Shown: positions 1 to 13,078, counted from the first letter of the stretch. The stretch is 64,000 nt of DNA from Carnegiea gigantea (GCA_029747015.1 JAKOGI010000435.1:361501-425500); one strand, 5' to 3'. Notes: generated by a model from the letters alone, not told the origin. Translations and numbers: made by a program.

Positions 1-179
1 TGTTCATCGGAGATTTGTCATTTTTCACTTACAACCATAGCAATCGAATGTTCCACTCTCCTCTCTTCCACTGATCTCCTCTACTATGTTCATAGGTGTG
101 CCTCTCATTTCCAATGGGCCGTCTCGATGTCCATTAGTTTTCACCATAGCTTGACTCCTTTTAGGCATGGTGAAACCTC

Positions 180-420
180 TTGGCTTTCTGGTAGCTCACT
201 TCTTCCCCCGTTACATCCTGGTTTATTTTTTAGTTAATATCAATCACTTTGTGACCACCAAGTTGACAAAAATCGAACACTTTCTTCCTTGGAGGACCCA
301 CATCACTGCATTTCTTATCACTTAGCAACTTAGGGTTTCTTAGATGGCACAGTTCATCTTTCTCCACCATATGCTCTAGATCAACTTGGCATTTAAAACT
401 CTAACTCTTCCTATTTTATT
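180..420 (+). pseudogene. Ty1/copia gag N-terminal fragment, frameshifted
   Basis: Translation of about 235-300 gives NINHFVTTKLTKIEHFLPWR, the usual start of a copia-type gag (Retrotran_gag_2/UBN2 family), in which a 'KL..NF..W' block precedes the structural domain. After a frame change near 320, the plus-strand frame reads GFLDGTVHLSPP, matching the family's 'GfiDGs.p.P' block. An in-frame stop precedes this second block. Gag forms the retrotransposon's virus-like particle, but this copy cannot make it: it is frameshifted, has stops, and ends where the next element starts near 439. No LTR belonging to it was found in the window, so its 5' part probably lies to the left. The family call is fairly safe; the exact limits are not. 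Confidence 0.6.
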
Positions 421-438
421 TGGCTTCAGTTGGATTAG

Positions 439-1716
439 TGATTGGAAGAATTGAAGTTTTAATATTTATAATTCCAACTGCAAGGTTTATCGTCGAGTAC
501 TTAGGTTTCAAGCACCGAGATTAGTTTAAGTGTTTAAAGTTAGGCTAAGTGAAAAAGAAAGAAAGACAAACCAAATTAAGCTGGCGAACACAAAAGAAGA
601 GGCTTAGAGTTATGATTGGGCCTATTGACGAACCAAGTAATTGAGGCGAGTCCTAACCTACCAAACCTATACTGAAAACTATAGATCGGCGGTTGCACCA
701 TTGAAGAATACCCAAGCCATCCCTCAAGGGAAATGAACTAGCTGAATTAGTCTAACCACCTATTTTCACGATGTTAGCCTAATTAGACCACTAGATTAGC
801 AAGCTAGGATCGGGACTATTTTTATGTCCAAATCCTGGCTATCCTCCCCCACAATAGCTAATTAACCTCACTACTCAGAATAAGTAAATTGCCCTAAAAA
901 ATGGATGAAATCTCTCTCAAACATTTCATCGAACACTTGGTGGGCACGATTGAAAACTCTAAGTTCAAAGCATAAATTAGGTGGTGTTAGGCACAATCTA
1001 AGGCTAATTAGCCATCAAGAGGCTCATCATTATCCAAGCCAACAAAAAGTAGCTAGTAATCATCATACAATCACAATTTAACTCAAAATAAACTAAGCTA
1101 ACAACTAAACTAATCAAGCATAAAATGGACAAATAAACCTAATCTAACTTAGATTAAAACAACTACTAAACACAAAATCACAATAAATACTAAAAATTCA
1201 AGCTAAACATAATCTAACCAAGCATGCTTAAGTAAAAAAAGGATAATAAAATATGAAATACAAAGAGAGCAAAAGAGAAGAGAAAACTTAGTGATTGCTT
1301 GAATGGCGGTCAAAATTCACATGCTTGAGTCCAAATCCACCCAAACAAATCCTAATCTACCGGGTTTATTACCCCTAATAGGGTCTTTAGTGGCTAAACC
1401 TTAGCTAAAAGCTCTGCAAAAACCTCTTAAGAACCCCTGAGAAACTCCAAAGAAGCCCCCTTAAATAGAAATTGAGTCGGGTGAAAAAGGGCGAGAAGAG
1501 TGGTGGGGGCGCTAGCCATCACCAACCCCCGTCACCTATAGTGGGGGTGATACTCAGGAGGTGGTGGCCACGGCCACCTGTCTTCACCTCTTGCTTTGCA
1601 ATCTACTGGCTTTTCTGGTTCCATCTTCGTTACTTTTTTTGTGGTTTGCTCGATCGCACTTATTATATGTAAAAGTAAATAAAGCAAGTAAAAATCCTAA
1701 AAATTATATTATTATA
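439..1716 (-). repeat. LTR (3' LTR of the minus-strand element), split by a TRIM insertion
   Basis: This copy aligns with 6607-7940 through shared blocks such as the 'TGATTGGAAGAATTGAAG' start, 'GAGGCTTAGAGTTATGATTGG' and 'TTAGTGGCTAAACC'. Its last stretch, beginning TTATATGAGCTAAATTTGG, continues at 3544 beyond the TRIM array. A GC-richer block near 1500-1590 corresponds to the GC-rich block at 7690-7830 of the other LTR. The two copies are clearly diverged, so the element is old. Confidence 0.6.
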
Positions 1717-3538
1717 TGTTGGAGTATGAAAGTAGGTATTGTCCCATATTGATAAGAATACAAAGAATATAAAAGTGGGTGTTGTTCCACATTGATAAAA
1801 TTGAAGGGTTTGAGCATATATATAAGCTTATGAGTTACTCGACCTATTGCCAATTGGTTTTGGGATGGAACCTCATTTGAGCTTATGTGTATGACTCATT
1901 GTTGAAAGCTCAATTAATATGTAAAATTTAACATGGTATCAGAGCGAGTTGCCCGATCTTGAGTTACCACCGCCCTCGTTTGATTAAAATTGTGTGCACG
2001 TGTTGGGCCTTGTTACTAGCCCGCACGTGAGAGGGCGTGTTGGAGTATGAAAGCGGGTATTGTCCCATATTGATAAGAATATAAAGAATATGAAAGTGGG
2101 TGTTGTCCCACATTGATAAAATTCAAGGGTTAGAGCATGTATATAAGCTTGTGAGTTACTCGACCTATTTCTAATTGGTTTTGAGATAGAACCTTATTTG
2201 AGCTTATGTACATGACTCATTGTGGAAAGCTCAATTAATATGTAAAACTTAACATGGTATCAGAGCGGGTTGCTCGATCTTGAGTTGCCACCGTCCTCGT
2301 TTGATTAAAATTGTGTGCGCGTGTTGGGCCTTGTTATTAGCTCGCACGTAAGAGGGCGTGTTGGAGTATGAAAGTAGGTATTGTCCTATATTGATAAGAA
2401 TACAAAGAATATGAAAGTAGGTGTTGTTCCACATTGATAAAATTAAAGGGCTTGAGCATGTATATAAGCTTGTGAGTTACTCGACCAATTGCCAATTGGT
2501 TTTGGAATGGAACCTCATTTGAGCTTATGTGTATGGCTCATTGTTGAAAGCTCAATTAATATGTAAAACTTAACATGGTATCAGAGCGGGTTGCTCGATC
2601 TTGAGTTGCCACCGTCCTTGTTTGATTAAAATTATGTGCATGTGTTGGGCCTTGTTAGTAGCCCGCACGTGAGAGGGCGTGTTGGAGTATGAAAGTAGGT
2701 ATTGTCTCATGTTGATAAGAATACAAAGAATATGAAAGTAGGTGTTGTCCCACATTGATAAAATTGACAGGCTTGAGCATGTATATAAGCTTGTGAGTTA
2801 CTCGACCTATTGCCAATTGGTTTTGGGATGGAACCTCATTTGAGCTTATGTGCATGATTCATTGTTGAAAGCTCAATTAATATGTAAAATTTAACATGGT
2901 ATCAGAGCGGATTGCTCGATCTTGAGCTGCCACCGTCCTCGTTTGATTAAAATTGTGTGCACGTGTTGAGCCTTGTTAGTAGCCCGCACGTGAGAGGGCG
3001 TGTTGGAGTATGAAAGTGGGTATTGTCCCATATTGATAAGAATACAAAGAATATGAAAGTGGGTGTTATCCCACATTGATAAAGTTGAAGGGCTTGAGCA
3101 TGTATATAAGCTTGTGAGTTACTCGACCTATTGCCAATTGGTTTTGGGATGGAACCTTATTTGAGCTTTTGTGCATGGCTCATTGTTGAAAGCTCAATTA
3201 ATATGTAAAACTTAACATGGTATCAGAGTGGGTTACTCGATCTTGGGTTGCCATCGTCCTCGTTTGATTAAAATTGTGTGCACGTGTTGGGCCTTGTTAG
3301 TAGCCCGCACGTGAGAGGGCATGTTGGAGTATGAAAGTAGGTATTGTCCCATGTTGATAAGAATACAAAGAATATAAAAGTAGGTGTTGTCCCACATTGA
3401 TAAAATTGAAGGGCTTGAGCATGTATATAAGCTTGTGAGTTACTCGACCTATTGCCAATTGGTTTTGGGATGGAACCTCATTTGAGCTTATGTGCATGAC
3501 TCATTGTTGAAAGCTCAACTAATATGTAAAATTTAACA
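1717..3538 (+). mobile_element. TRIM retrotransposon, tandem array of six LTRs and five internal segments
   Basis: The array is built from a 321-bp unit. Six LTRs of exactly 217 bp lie at 1717-1933, 2038-2254, 2359-2575, 2680-2896, 3001-3217 and 3322-3538. Each starts TGTTGGAGTATGAAAG and ends TTAACA. Each of the first five is followed by a 12-bp primer-binding site TGGTATCAGAGC (initiator tRNA-Met type; the fifth reads TGGTATCAGAGT) and a 104-bp internal segment, counting the PBS, that ends in the purine-rich GTGAGAGGGCG. A single 5-bp target duplication TTATA flanks the whole array (1712-1716 and 3539-3543), so the array behaves as one insertion. TRIMs encode no protein and rely on other elements. 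Each LTR contains the promoter-like TATATAAGCTT. The short open frames here are shadows of the repeat. Confidence 0.93.
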
Positions 3539-3543
3539 TTATA

Positions 3544-5129
3544 TGAGCTAAATTTGGGTGAGAGATGCATGTAAAATTTAACAATTCAGTACCCCGATCA
3601 AATACCTCCAAGCCTATCTTTTGTGCATCCTTGAGCAAAACAAAGGAAACACTAACCTAAGAGCATAACTCACTTTCGTAGGAATAAAAGTGGCATTAAG
3701 CATATGCAACAAGCCCTTAAAACCTCTTGGTTCCCCTAGTGGACGAGTGAGACCTTGTGAGGGTTTGCAGAAGATATACCCACAAAATCTTTGAAATAAT
3801 TTTTGATTTTTTTTTCCAAAACAAAGCATGTAAACAAGGCAAAGGAAAAATATGTACACATCCTGATCGATTGTATCACCCTAACAACCAAGCTACTAAG
3901 TCATATACAAGCAAAACATGTATTCAAGACACACATAGGCTATCGATGCATCTCGCCTCTTATTTTTCACCCCACATAGCAAAATGATATAATATTTACA
4001 CCTTGGCACTCAGTGCAAAGTGTGTTGACCCTTAATGGTACGCTAAAACTAGGCAATAGGTCATCTCCACTTGGCTTATGACTCCCTTTTATTAGGTCAT
4101 ATTCACTAATTGGTTTTTTTCATCTTTTTTTTGTTTTCCACTTTTCTCCTTATGCTTCTTCGCCCGAATGGTTATTGGCTTATTAGGCCTTGAACTCTCG
4201 AAGGAACAACTTAGTACATCTTTGGGCTTCTTCCCTTTTTACGGTTTTATTTGGATGTGCAAAGCACTTATTTAAACGCAAATAGAGGTACTGAAGTCAA
4301 GCTTCCTTTTGCATCCACATTTTCTCCTTTCTTTTTTTTGATAAAGCCAGAATTAACCAAGTAAAATGTCGCCTAACTCAAATTTCAACAAATAACAGCG
4401 AAAGTCAATGGTCAAGTATACAAGGTAGGCACAAAACTAAACATGTGAAATGTAGTTTTGATGAAAAATCGGAGATTATGTTGTAGACAAGTGCTCCATC
4501 ATGCATGTTCGACCTAGCACAAGCTAGCAACCAAGCTATTAAAGATCAAAAACCAATCATAAATGCACAACAGTGCCCCAAAGCCAAAAAGAAAAACTAT
4601 ACAAAAATTGAAAAAAATGAAAAATTTTCACAAATGAACAAAAGGGTATATGACAACGCCACCCACACAACTAGATCTCAAAATGTTCTCATTGGGAGAA
4701 TAGAAGCCATAACTAACCATAAAAACACATAAAACAAGAAAGAAAACAAAGCACATAAGGATACCTTATGAACACAGATATACACAAGCTAACAGACTCC
4801 CCCAAAAGCAGAACCTCACCCAATTGAGAACAAGAATACACATATATACAAAACCAACACAACTAATAATGAATATATACAAATCTAACAATACCACCTA
4901 TAATAAAACACAACTATGCACAAAAGACACACAAAAGGTAATCATACCCATCAATTGGCGCAACAATATTCCAAATTTCACCTTAATATTGATCACCAAC
5001 AAAAACACAACCTAATATCTACAACTAAAAAGGAAAAAGAAAGAGAAACACAAAAAGAAGGGTAGAAGAGTTAGAATGATTATACCTGATCGTGTACTGA
5101 TTGTGCCTTAACTACATATTTCTAAGATG
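3544..5129 (-). other. Internal non-coding part of the minus-strand LTR element
   Basis: This stretch lies between the decayed gag-like coding remnants and the left LTR. It is AT-rich, and no reading frame in it could be matched to a domain. It begins with the tail of the split LTR (about 3544-3590). On the minus strand, GATCGGGGTACTGAATTG next to that tail could be the polypurine tract, but this is uncertain. Confidence 0.4.
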
Positions 5130-6388
5130 GGGCTATGGAGGCTTGAGGGGCATTATCCACTCATATACATCACTCAAGACGTGAGTCTTTAACTCAGATG
5201 CAGTCAACGCTCGTAACAGCTTATCATGTGTCAGTGCAAGCATCTCAAAATGATATGAATAAGAGAACACTAATAAGATCATCGCAATGATAGTCAGTGC
5301 CCTCTTAACCTTACCAAATGCCATAGAAAAATCAAAAACATGACCAAAGAAATTACTCCGCGTGACCATCCCTAGAAACGTCCTCTAGGTATGCATAGTA
5401 AGCCTCAAAGGAGGGAATATACTCTCTAGTATCACCTAGGACTCATGAAATGCATACACATGGGAGCAGGTGGTGGGAAACAAGAAGGATGAAATGGGGA
5501 CTAAGTTAAGTGACTCGGTCCAAATAGGGTCTATATGCTCAATGTTAGGAGCCGCCCCAACCACCACCCCATCATTACTCTACTCCACAGAGGGAACCTC
5601 CTCAAGAAATGACTCAATCTAGGCAAGTTCTTTCAACCAATCAAGCAAATCACCCTTAGCAACTCTTGCATCACCCTTAGAAGACTCACCTATCTCTATC
5701 CCCATGCACTAAGCTAAAGGGAGGTGAGAAGCAAGTGAAGTCAAGTCACCAATGGTAGTGTCTCTAGGTGTGCTAGACAAGGATGAAGTAACAAAGGGAA
5801 AGATATCAAGGAGGGTCAATCACTTCCTCTAGACCGGTTAACAGTGTGTGAACCATAAAATTGGGCTATAGGGGAAAAGAAGACTCATAATCATCATAAA
5901 GACTAACCTCATGTGTAGGGGAAGATAAACTAGGGTCAGTTTCATATAATATGTCACGCTCCCTCATCTCACTAACAAAACACTCATGTCGTTTATTTAT
6001 TGTCTCTATTAGGGCATTAAGTTTTGCATAGCGTTCATCAGAAATATCACAATAGGGACAAGAATTTACATCATGGTCAGAAGATTTGCAATAAGAACGC
6101 ACAAGATGAGGATAAGAGGAATGGTGATGAAATGAAACCCTAAATTGATCGACACATAGAATTGAGGATGCAAATCATAGGGAAGGGGGTTGGCCACACA
6201 AAAGACTTACTCGTACTCCCATGTTGCCATTGATACCAAGCTAAAGACTCAGACAAGTCCCGCATATCATCAACATCTAAAGTGCATAAACCACCATAGC
6301 ACATGGACTCGAGAGTGGCTCGAGCCTCATGTGTTATCCCCTCAAGTACAAGATTGTTTTTTTCCCATTTTTCATATGTGAAATGCAC
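5130..6388 (-). pseudogene. Gag-like reading frame of the minus-strand LTR element, broken
   Basis: On the minus strand, 6388-6140 reads LESMCYGGLCTLDVDDMRDL and SLAWYQWQHGS. After a frameshift in the short gap near 6140, the frame continues with CVDQF...HHHSSYPHL and the cysteine motif YCKSSDHDVNSCPYC, then ALIETINKRHECFVSEMRER (6102-5866). Past several stops, 5369-5133 still reads KRALT...HFEMLALTHDKLLRALTASELK. I recognise this combination as a protein type common in large plant LTR elements, with a C-x2-C...H...C-x2-C knuckle, but cannot assign a Pfam name. The role as a gag or nucleocapsid-type protein is inferred from position and the cysteine motif. At least one frameshift and many stops make it non-functional. 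Confidence 0.5.
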
Positions 6389-6606
6389 ACATTGAGTAGG
6401 TAATCATTTAATCTAGATGAATATTGCCAAAAAGGTTCATGCTTAAATTGAGGTAAATGAAAAATAGCCATTTTGATTTTCATTTTTTTCCCAAAATTTT
6501 TGATTGTTCAATTTTTTTTGGATTTTTTTAAAGGCCTAATCTCGAATCCTCAAGCAAACCCCAATATTAAAATGCGTCAACTCCTTTGTAATGGTGCCCA
6601 AAAACT

Positions 6607-7456
6607 TGATTGGAAGAATTGAAGTTTAATATTTATAACCCTAAGTGCAAGTTTTATCATCGAGTACTTGGGGTATCGTCAACTAGGAGTTAGGTTTCAA
6701 TTATTTGGATGAGCTCAAGTGTTTCAAGTTAGGTTAAGAGAAATGGAAAGAAAGACAAACTAAATTAAGCTAACAAACACAAAAAAAGAGGCTTAGAGTT
6801 ATGATTGGACCAATTGACCAAGCAAGTATCCGAGGCAAGTCCTAACCTACCCAACCTATACTAAAAACTAGAGATCATCGGATGTACCATCGAAGACCAC
6901 ACAAGTCTTCCCTCAAGGGCCATGAGCTAGTCTAATTAGTCTAACTAACTATTTTTATGGGGTTAGCCTAATTAGACCATCAGATTAGCAACCATTTGAC
7001 CTAGCTAGGATCGAAACTGTTTTCATGTCCAAATCTTGGCTACCTTCTTTCCCACACTAGCTAATTGACCTCACCTCTTGGCATAAGTCAATCTCCTTAA
7101 AAGATGGATGAAAAGTCTCTCAAGTATTTCATTGAACACTTGGCAGATATGAGAGAAAACTCTCAGTTCAAGACATAAATTGTGTATAGTTAGGCATAAT
7201 CTAAGACTAATTAGCTATCAAGAGGCTAATCACAATCCAAGCCAACATTAGGTATTAACCATCACACAATCAGAATTTAACCCAAAATAAACTAAGCTAA
7301 CAGCTAAATTAATCAAGCATAAAATAGAGAAATAAACCCAATCTAACTTGGATTACAACTACTAAACACAAAATCACAATAAAGACTAAACACTCAAGCT
7401 AAACATAATCCAAACTAACATGCTCAAATAAAAGAAAAGATAACAAAATATGAAAT

Positions 7457-7519
<63 letters not shown>

Positions 7520-7940
7520 CTAATCTAAAATCCACTCAAACAAGTCCTAGTCTACCAAGTTTATTACCCCTAATGGAGTTTTTAGTGGCTAAACCTAAGC
7601 TAAATATGTTGTAAAACCTCCTAAGAAACACCCCAAAAACCCCGAAGAAGCCCCCTTAAGTAGAAATTGAGTCGGGCGAAAAAGGATCAAGAAGAGTAGA
7701 GGGGGTGATGCTTGTTGGCCTGGCGACGGGTGGCCGTCGCGACCCCGCTGGCCACCGGCCAGCCGTCGCCAGCCCCTGCCACTTCTAGTGGTGGCAATGG
7801 TCAGGAGGCAGTGGACAGGGCTGCCTGTCATGACCCATTGCTTTGCGAGCTTCCCGTACAATAGTGCTGGCACAAACTAGTTATAAAGAATAAAAGTGTC
7901 TTAGCTGAAAATGCAAAAAAAATGTCAAAAATGCGTCATC
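6607..7940 (-). repeat. LTR (5' LTR of the minus-strand element)
   Basis: Direct repeat of 439-1716 in the same orientation. It carries a long GA run (7458-7517) that the other LTR lacks. At 7690-7830 there is a GC-rich block with repeated, partly palindromic GGCGACGG/CCGTCGC motifs, while the rest is AT-rich. The right border is set only approximately, because the two LTRs diverge there. Confidence 0.5.
7458..7517. repeat. (GA)n microsatellite
   Basis: An almost uninterrupted run of GA dinucleotides about 60 bp long within the 5' LTR of the minus-strand element. It is missing from the partner LTR, so it expanded after insertion. Confidence 0.95.
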
Positions 7941-10900
7941 ATATAATTATTAAAATTAATAGATTCATTTCAAAATTATGAGTAAAAAGACAACACATCT
8001 AGATCCCACTATTTGCTTTACCATCCATTAGGGTTGTGCAGAAAGCTAAAATTGAAATATTAAATAGTTGGTTAATTGAACTGAGAAAACACTCGAATTT
8101 TGATTTATCTAGTTTGAAAAAGCTGGCAATTGCTTGTTAAGCAACACTGAAAATTTATGTCGTTTTTAGAATATTGACAACAAAAGGGTTCTAAAAATTA
8201 TCTCTTTGTTTCCATCCTAAATTCCCTGATTCATGAATACTAGGTCGTAATTGAACCAAAAATGGGGAAGTAAATTGAAAAATTCTAACTATAATAACAG
8301 AATTGGGTTAGAATTGAGTACTTTGTTACAACTTTGATTTTTTATAATGGTGGTAATATTAGGAACTATAATAGAACTAATCAAACAATACAGTAAAGGA
8401 ATTTTGGTCAAATTTTGTATCATTATTATTTGTTCATTATGATTTGTTTCTTACTTTTAATAGCTAATAGGGTTTAGTAATTTTTTTTTTGTGTATTGTT
8501 ACTCTACATAAGTTAGTGGAACTCATATTTCATTATTTTCACCATTTTAGATTTCATTTTTTTTGAATTTACCTATTTTCTTCTTTTCTTACTTTCTTAT
8601 GAATTCAATGATTTTATTTTTATTCTATCTCAAAATTACTTGTTTCAAAAATCACAAAGATGAAGGGAATTTTTGCAATTTAAGAGCGAAATGTTATTTA
8701 GTAAAAAGTGGAAAGAGGGTAAAAATTAATGCAAATATGTTAGAATTTAAAAAAATAATAATGTGTATAGCTCGAGGGGACAGGTGCAAAAACCTCGCAA
8801 AAATTGTCACGTACTTGTTCAGCATATTCAACTTACACATTGTACTGAACTTGCAAGATGTATAAGTGACTGGGGTGAGTTCGTCTTATGCTAAGATTGT
8901 GCCACATATGATATTGTGCACTCTCCTCTTGGGAAAAATCTAATATCTAATATCTAATATAGAAAAATTGAGTACATTGGTCGTTTAAGTACTTGTCTTA
9001 TTGTGATTTGTTAATTCATTTTTTATTTTTATTTTTATTTTATCATTCTGATTAACTAGTTTGTACTTGTGCTCTTACACGGGCCATTTAAATTTTAAAA
9101 TATAACTTAGGTATAATTAGTTCTAAAATGGAAAATAAATAATTTGCTAGTCTAAATAATTAATATTAGTTCACAATATAAATAGTAAAAAATTGTTCTT
9201 GTCATAATCTTCTATTTCAATAGAAAAATTAATATATTCAATCCCTCAAAAGTACATCAGGAGGATATTAGGTATGAATTTGGACAAAGATGTTGCAAAT
9301 TTCAAAAAATACATAATTTATAGCAATGATAATATGATAAAATTATATAGTAAAAAATACGATATAGATAATTAAATGTACACATAGAGCAAAATATTAA
9401 GAAGGAGTAGAATTAAAACGAAACAATGCATAATAACTAATGCCCAAAAAGAGTAAAACATTAAACATTTTATTATAAATTTAACTCTTATCTCCTTAAA
9501 ATTTGAAACTATTTTTTTCCTTATATCTTATTTTTAAAACTCAGGAAAGTCAAAAAGACTATCATCAATATGATCCTATAATTTTTTTTTAAAATGTGAT
9601 CCTATACAAAGCTAGGTTAGAGTGTGGGCCTCAAGCGTTTTAAGGTTTGTGGTTGGTTTGAAGATTTATAACTTGTGGGTTTAAGACTATTATTTTGGAT
9701 TTAGGGTTTAATGTGCTCTTTGATTTAATATCCATATGTTTATCGAGATTTTAAACTGCTCCTACTGACATATAGTTTAATACTTATATGGGTTGAAATA
9801 TAAGATGAGCGCTTGAACTATTGGTCTTCCACAAGACTGTGGACCAAAATTTATGCATTGAAATTTGTAAAATCCTAATGTTAGAAGTTTCAAGAGTCTT
9901 TTTCCTCTGTGTAATGCAACTCTATTAATCAATGATGCAATTGTATACATTGTTTTGTAATCTTCATGTACTACATTTTAGTTATTTTTATTATAAAAAT
10001 TCACAGAATAAGTACTATAGATAGCTATTATTTTCTCTTCTCTAGAAATAAAATATTTAAAATTTATTATCTCCTTTTCTTCATTTTTTTAATAGGAAAA
10101 CAATCCCATGATTATCAAAAAAAAGGAATTATGAGTTGAATAATAAAATTAAGTCATATCTTGTATTACAAATAATTAATCTTAATATTTAAATATTAAA
10201 ACTAATTAAAATCATCATTTAGAATATAGCAGTGAACTCCAACCAAATAAAACATATCTTCTAATTTTTACTATATACACTACTTATGAATTATTTTACT
10301 TTTTATTCTTAGGATTCATAGATATAACTTATAAATGTAGCTAAAATTTTCGATCCTCCTCGAAATAATTTAGACGTCGTTACTTATTCTTTTTAGGAAT
10401 GAACTTTATTATTATTTTTCTAATATATGAAAAAAAATTGATGTTGATGTTTTCAATGTTGAGTATGGTTTGTTTTAATAATTTTGTCTGCAGACAATAT
10501 TTATTTCTAAAAATGCTAACATTTTCAACTTTATATATAATTTATTGGGTAATCTTTTATTTTTTTTAAAATTTAACTATATGACCTATTGGCCCATGGA
10601 AATTGATGAGATAAAAAATAGTTATGGGTGGTGCAACAATGGTTAAACTGAACAATTGGGGTTATGGGAGTTGTGATATTGAGGCAAGTATGGGATTTGA
10701 TTTTTTCCCCCAAAAAAAGTAAAAATAATCTAAAGGGTAAGATTTATGTTTTTTTTTCTTTTTTGGTTTCAAATGAGTCACAAAGACAGTACAATACAAT
10801 AAGGGGATATAGAATAGAACTTGAGACCTAATGTACTTAGAACCTCAATGGCTAAGATTTATGTTGTAGAATGATCAATGGTTTATAAGCACTATTGCTC

Positions 10901-13075
10901 GAGATTTTAAAATTGAAGGAGGGAAGCTTTCTCAACCTCTTATACATCTTTACATTTATTATATAAAGGTTCGAAGAAAATAGATGGTACAATGTATCAT
11001 GCTTTGAAAAAAATAAATAAATTGTGATTAACATATTTATACTTGCATGCATGGATGTTGACTATATCTAATTCATGAACGCACTTATCTTTTTAACAAA
11101 GAATAAGTGCTAAGTGAAAGCTAATATTTATTTTCTCAAGAAAAGTTTGCAATGAGTTAAGTTAATTCAGAAAATGGATTATATAACTAGAAGGAAAAAT
11201 ATACTATTAATTCCTTTAGACAGAATTGTTGTCATGATGGTAAACAATGTGACATGCATGGAAGAGTATTTATAACATATGCAAAGTTTGAGTGATTTAG
11301 TTTCTAAACTAAAGAGTAATTAATTACAATATGCCTAAAAATCAGATTAGGATGTTGATAAGTTAGGAGTGTTACATTTCTTCTTTCCATTTTTTTTAAT
11401 GGATCAGCATATATAGGTGACATAAAGTCTTAATAGGTTGTTTGAGAAAGATTTTTCATGAATGTATAATTGTATATATTTTTAAAGTTTCTCCATATAG
11501 CTTAGAATATATTTTTTGATTAAAGTATAGGTTCAGGTATTGAATTAAAACAAAAAGATTGAGAAAAATATATCTTTTTTGCCATATAAAAGGCTTAGAT
11601 AAGCTTACCCATGTAACAAAGATCACATTGTCAATGAATACAATATTTTTTAAACCTTGCCCTATTTTCATCCTTGGTGATAACATCACGTTGTGGTTTT
11701 TTTGATTATATTTTTATTTGCAAATATAATAAGGAACTAACATGAACATTATTTTTATATTTGTACAAAGTTGTAATATAAAATAATACTTCACTTCAAT
11801 GTTTAATACAACTTCTATCCATTATTTCCAGGGATAAGTACATCTCTTGATATCAATTAGTAAAAGACACTAACTTAAAAAATGTCATTTGCATTTGGCT
11901 AGTCATAAAGATAACTTAATATTAAATAAGTTATAAAAAAAAATAGGCGTTTATCACTGGACATGTGAAGCATGGTATTGAAATTAGTTATTAACAATAA
12001 TATTTACATCCCCCCAACAAAAACCATGTTATCATATATTCAATTAAAGTTTGAAACGGGAATAATATGACGGACTGATAAAAGGGATTCCCAGTTATAA
12101 ATTGTGTGATCACCTTTTTTTGTTTGCTTTGCAATGATAAAATTAGACATATAGTATTTTTTGATGATAAGATTAATCTGATTAGGTTGTTACTCATATC
12201 TATTGACTTAATTAGTCAACAACTGCTAACTAGAGCTTTATAATTGGTAATTAATTTTATATTAAAAATTGATGATTTTAGATTAATATTAAAAACTTCT
12301 TGACACAAGATAATAACTTTTTTTAATATACAATGTTTGTTAACTCATAAGGAACACAATTTGTATATCATGCTCCTAAGAGTATGCACATCGATAAATC
12401 ATATACAGAGTCACATATATAGTTAAAGTTTTAAACTTGCATATATGACAATGAGTAAAATATGACATGAGACTTGCAGAAGTATCTACACTCATGAATG
12501 TAATATAGATGGTCTAATAAACATCAACCAAGTGCTTGGTAGTGAACATAATAGCGGTTAGACCATTTATGATGCTCATTTAGGGCCTATTTTTTTAGTG
12601 GGTAAATTGGGAGTGTGGAACAGAAAGTAGTGAAATGGAGTAGGAATGGATGGTTTGTTGTATACAAGATTGAGAAGGAAGGAAATGGAGTGAGAATGAG
12701 TGGAAAGGAGTGTGAGGGAATGGAAAAAAGTGGGATGGAATGGAATGAGTTGAGAGTAACGGAGTATTGATATTTGCTTTGGTAATTATTGGTAAGTGGA
12801 ATGAGGTGAGGTTAATTGAGTATTGATATTTGTTTTGGTAATGATTTGTATAGTGTGAAATTCTCTATATTTAAGCTTTATTGTTGAATACGGATATTAT
12901 GTGTGCGTGCATTTTTTCTCATGGCTTGTATTATTATGGTAAGCTAACATATGTAATATAATAATCTAACATGGTCATCTGTTAAGATATGATAATCTAT
13001 CATATTCCTTATATGTAATGAGAGGAGTCCTCAAAACCAACTACATTTCTAAATACACAGAGTCAAGAATTAATA
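7941..13075. other. AT-rich intergenic stretch, no gene recognised
   Basis: About 5.1 kb of strongly AT-rich sequence. The reading frames present (for example 8563-8865 plus, 11456-11689 minus, 11991-12197 minus) are short, low in complexity and match nothing I know, so I treat them as chance. Small structures only: a hairpin TTGACT-TAATT-AGTCAA near 12200 and a local duplication at 12735-12850. Old, unrecognisable repeat sequence is likely. Confidence 0.5.
12735..12850. repeat. Imperfect tandem duplication of about 60 bp
   Basis: The block 'TGGAATGAG...GAGTATTGATATTTGCTTTGGTAAT' is repeated at once as 'TGGAATGAGGTGAGG...GAGTATTGATATTTGTTTTGGTAAT'. It lies in a purine-rich stretch that begins near 12588 with TTTAGGGCCTATTTTTTTAG, which resembles the end of a MITE, although no partner end was found. 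Confidence 0.6.
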
Positions 13076-13078
13076 CAA

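Larger units (their letters stand above)
439..7940 (-). mobile_element. Decayed LTR retroelement, probably non-autonomous
   Basis: Two long direct repeats (about 439-1716 plus 3544-3590, and 6607 to about 7940) both begin TGATTGGAAGAATTGAAG on the plus strand and share many further blocks. They enclose about 3 kb that encodes only gag-like remnants on the minus strand. The right repeat is therefore the 5' LTR and the left one the 3' LTR. Next to the inner edge of the right LTR, the minus strand reads TTTTTGGGCACCATT, which could be a degenerate tRNA-Asp-type primer site. No protease, reverse transcriptase or integrase was seen. A TRIM array is nested in the left LTR. No clean target duplication was found, and the outer right edge is approximate. 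Confidence 0.55.

Noticed and set aside
2249..3497. Five minus-strand frames with nearly identical 61-66 residue proteins, looking like a peptide gene family
   Set aside because: They are the same stretch of the 321-bp TRIM unit read in reverse; the similarity is that of the DNA repeat.
8563..8865. 100-residue plus-strand frame
   Set aside because: Phe/Leu/Asn/Lys-rich as expected from AT-rich DNA, no motif, no promoter or splice context.
12588..12870. Possible MITE starting TTTAGGGCCTATTTTTTTAG
   Set aside because: No matching inverted end or target duplication could be found; only the internal tandem duplication is reported.
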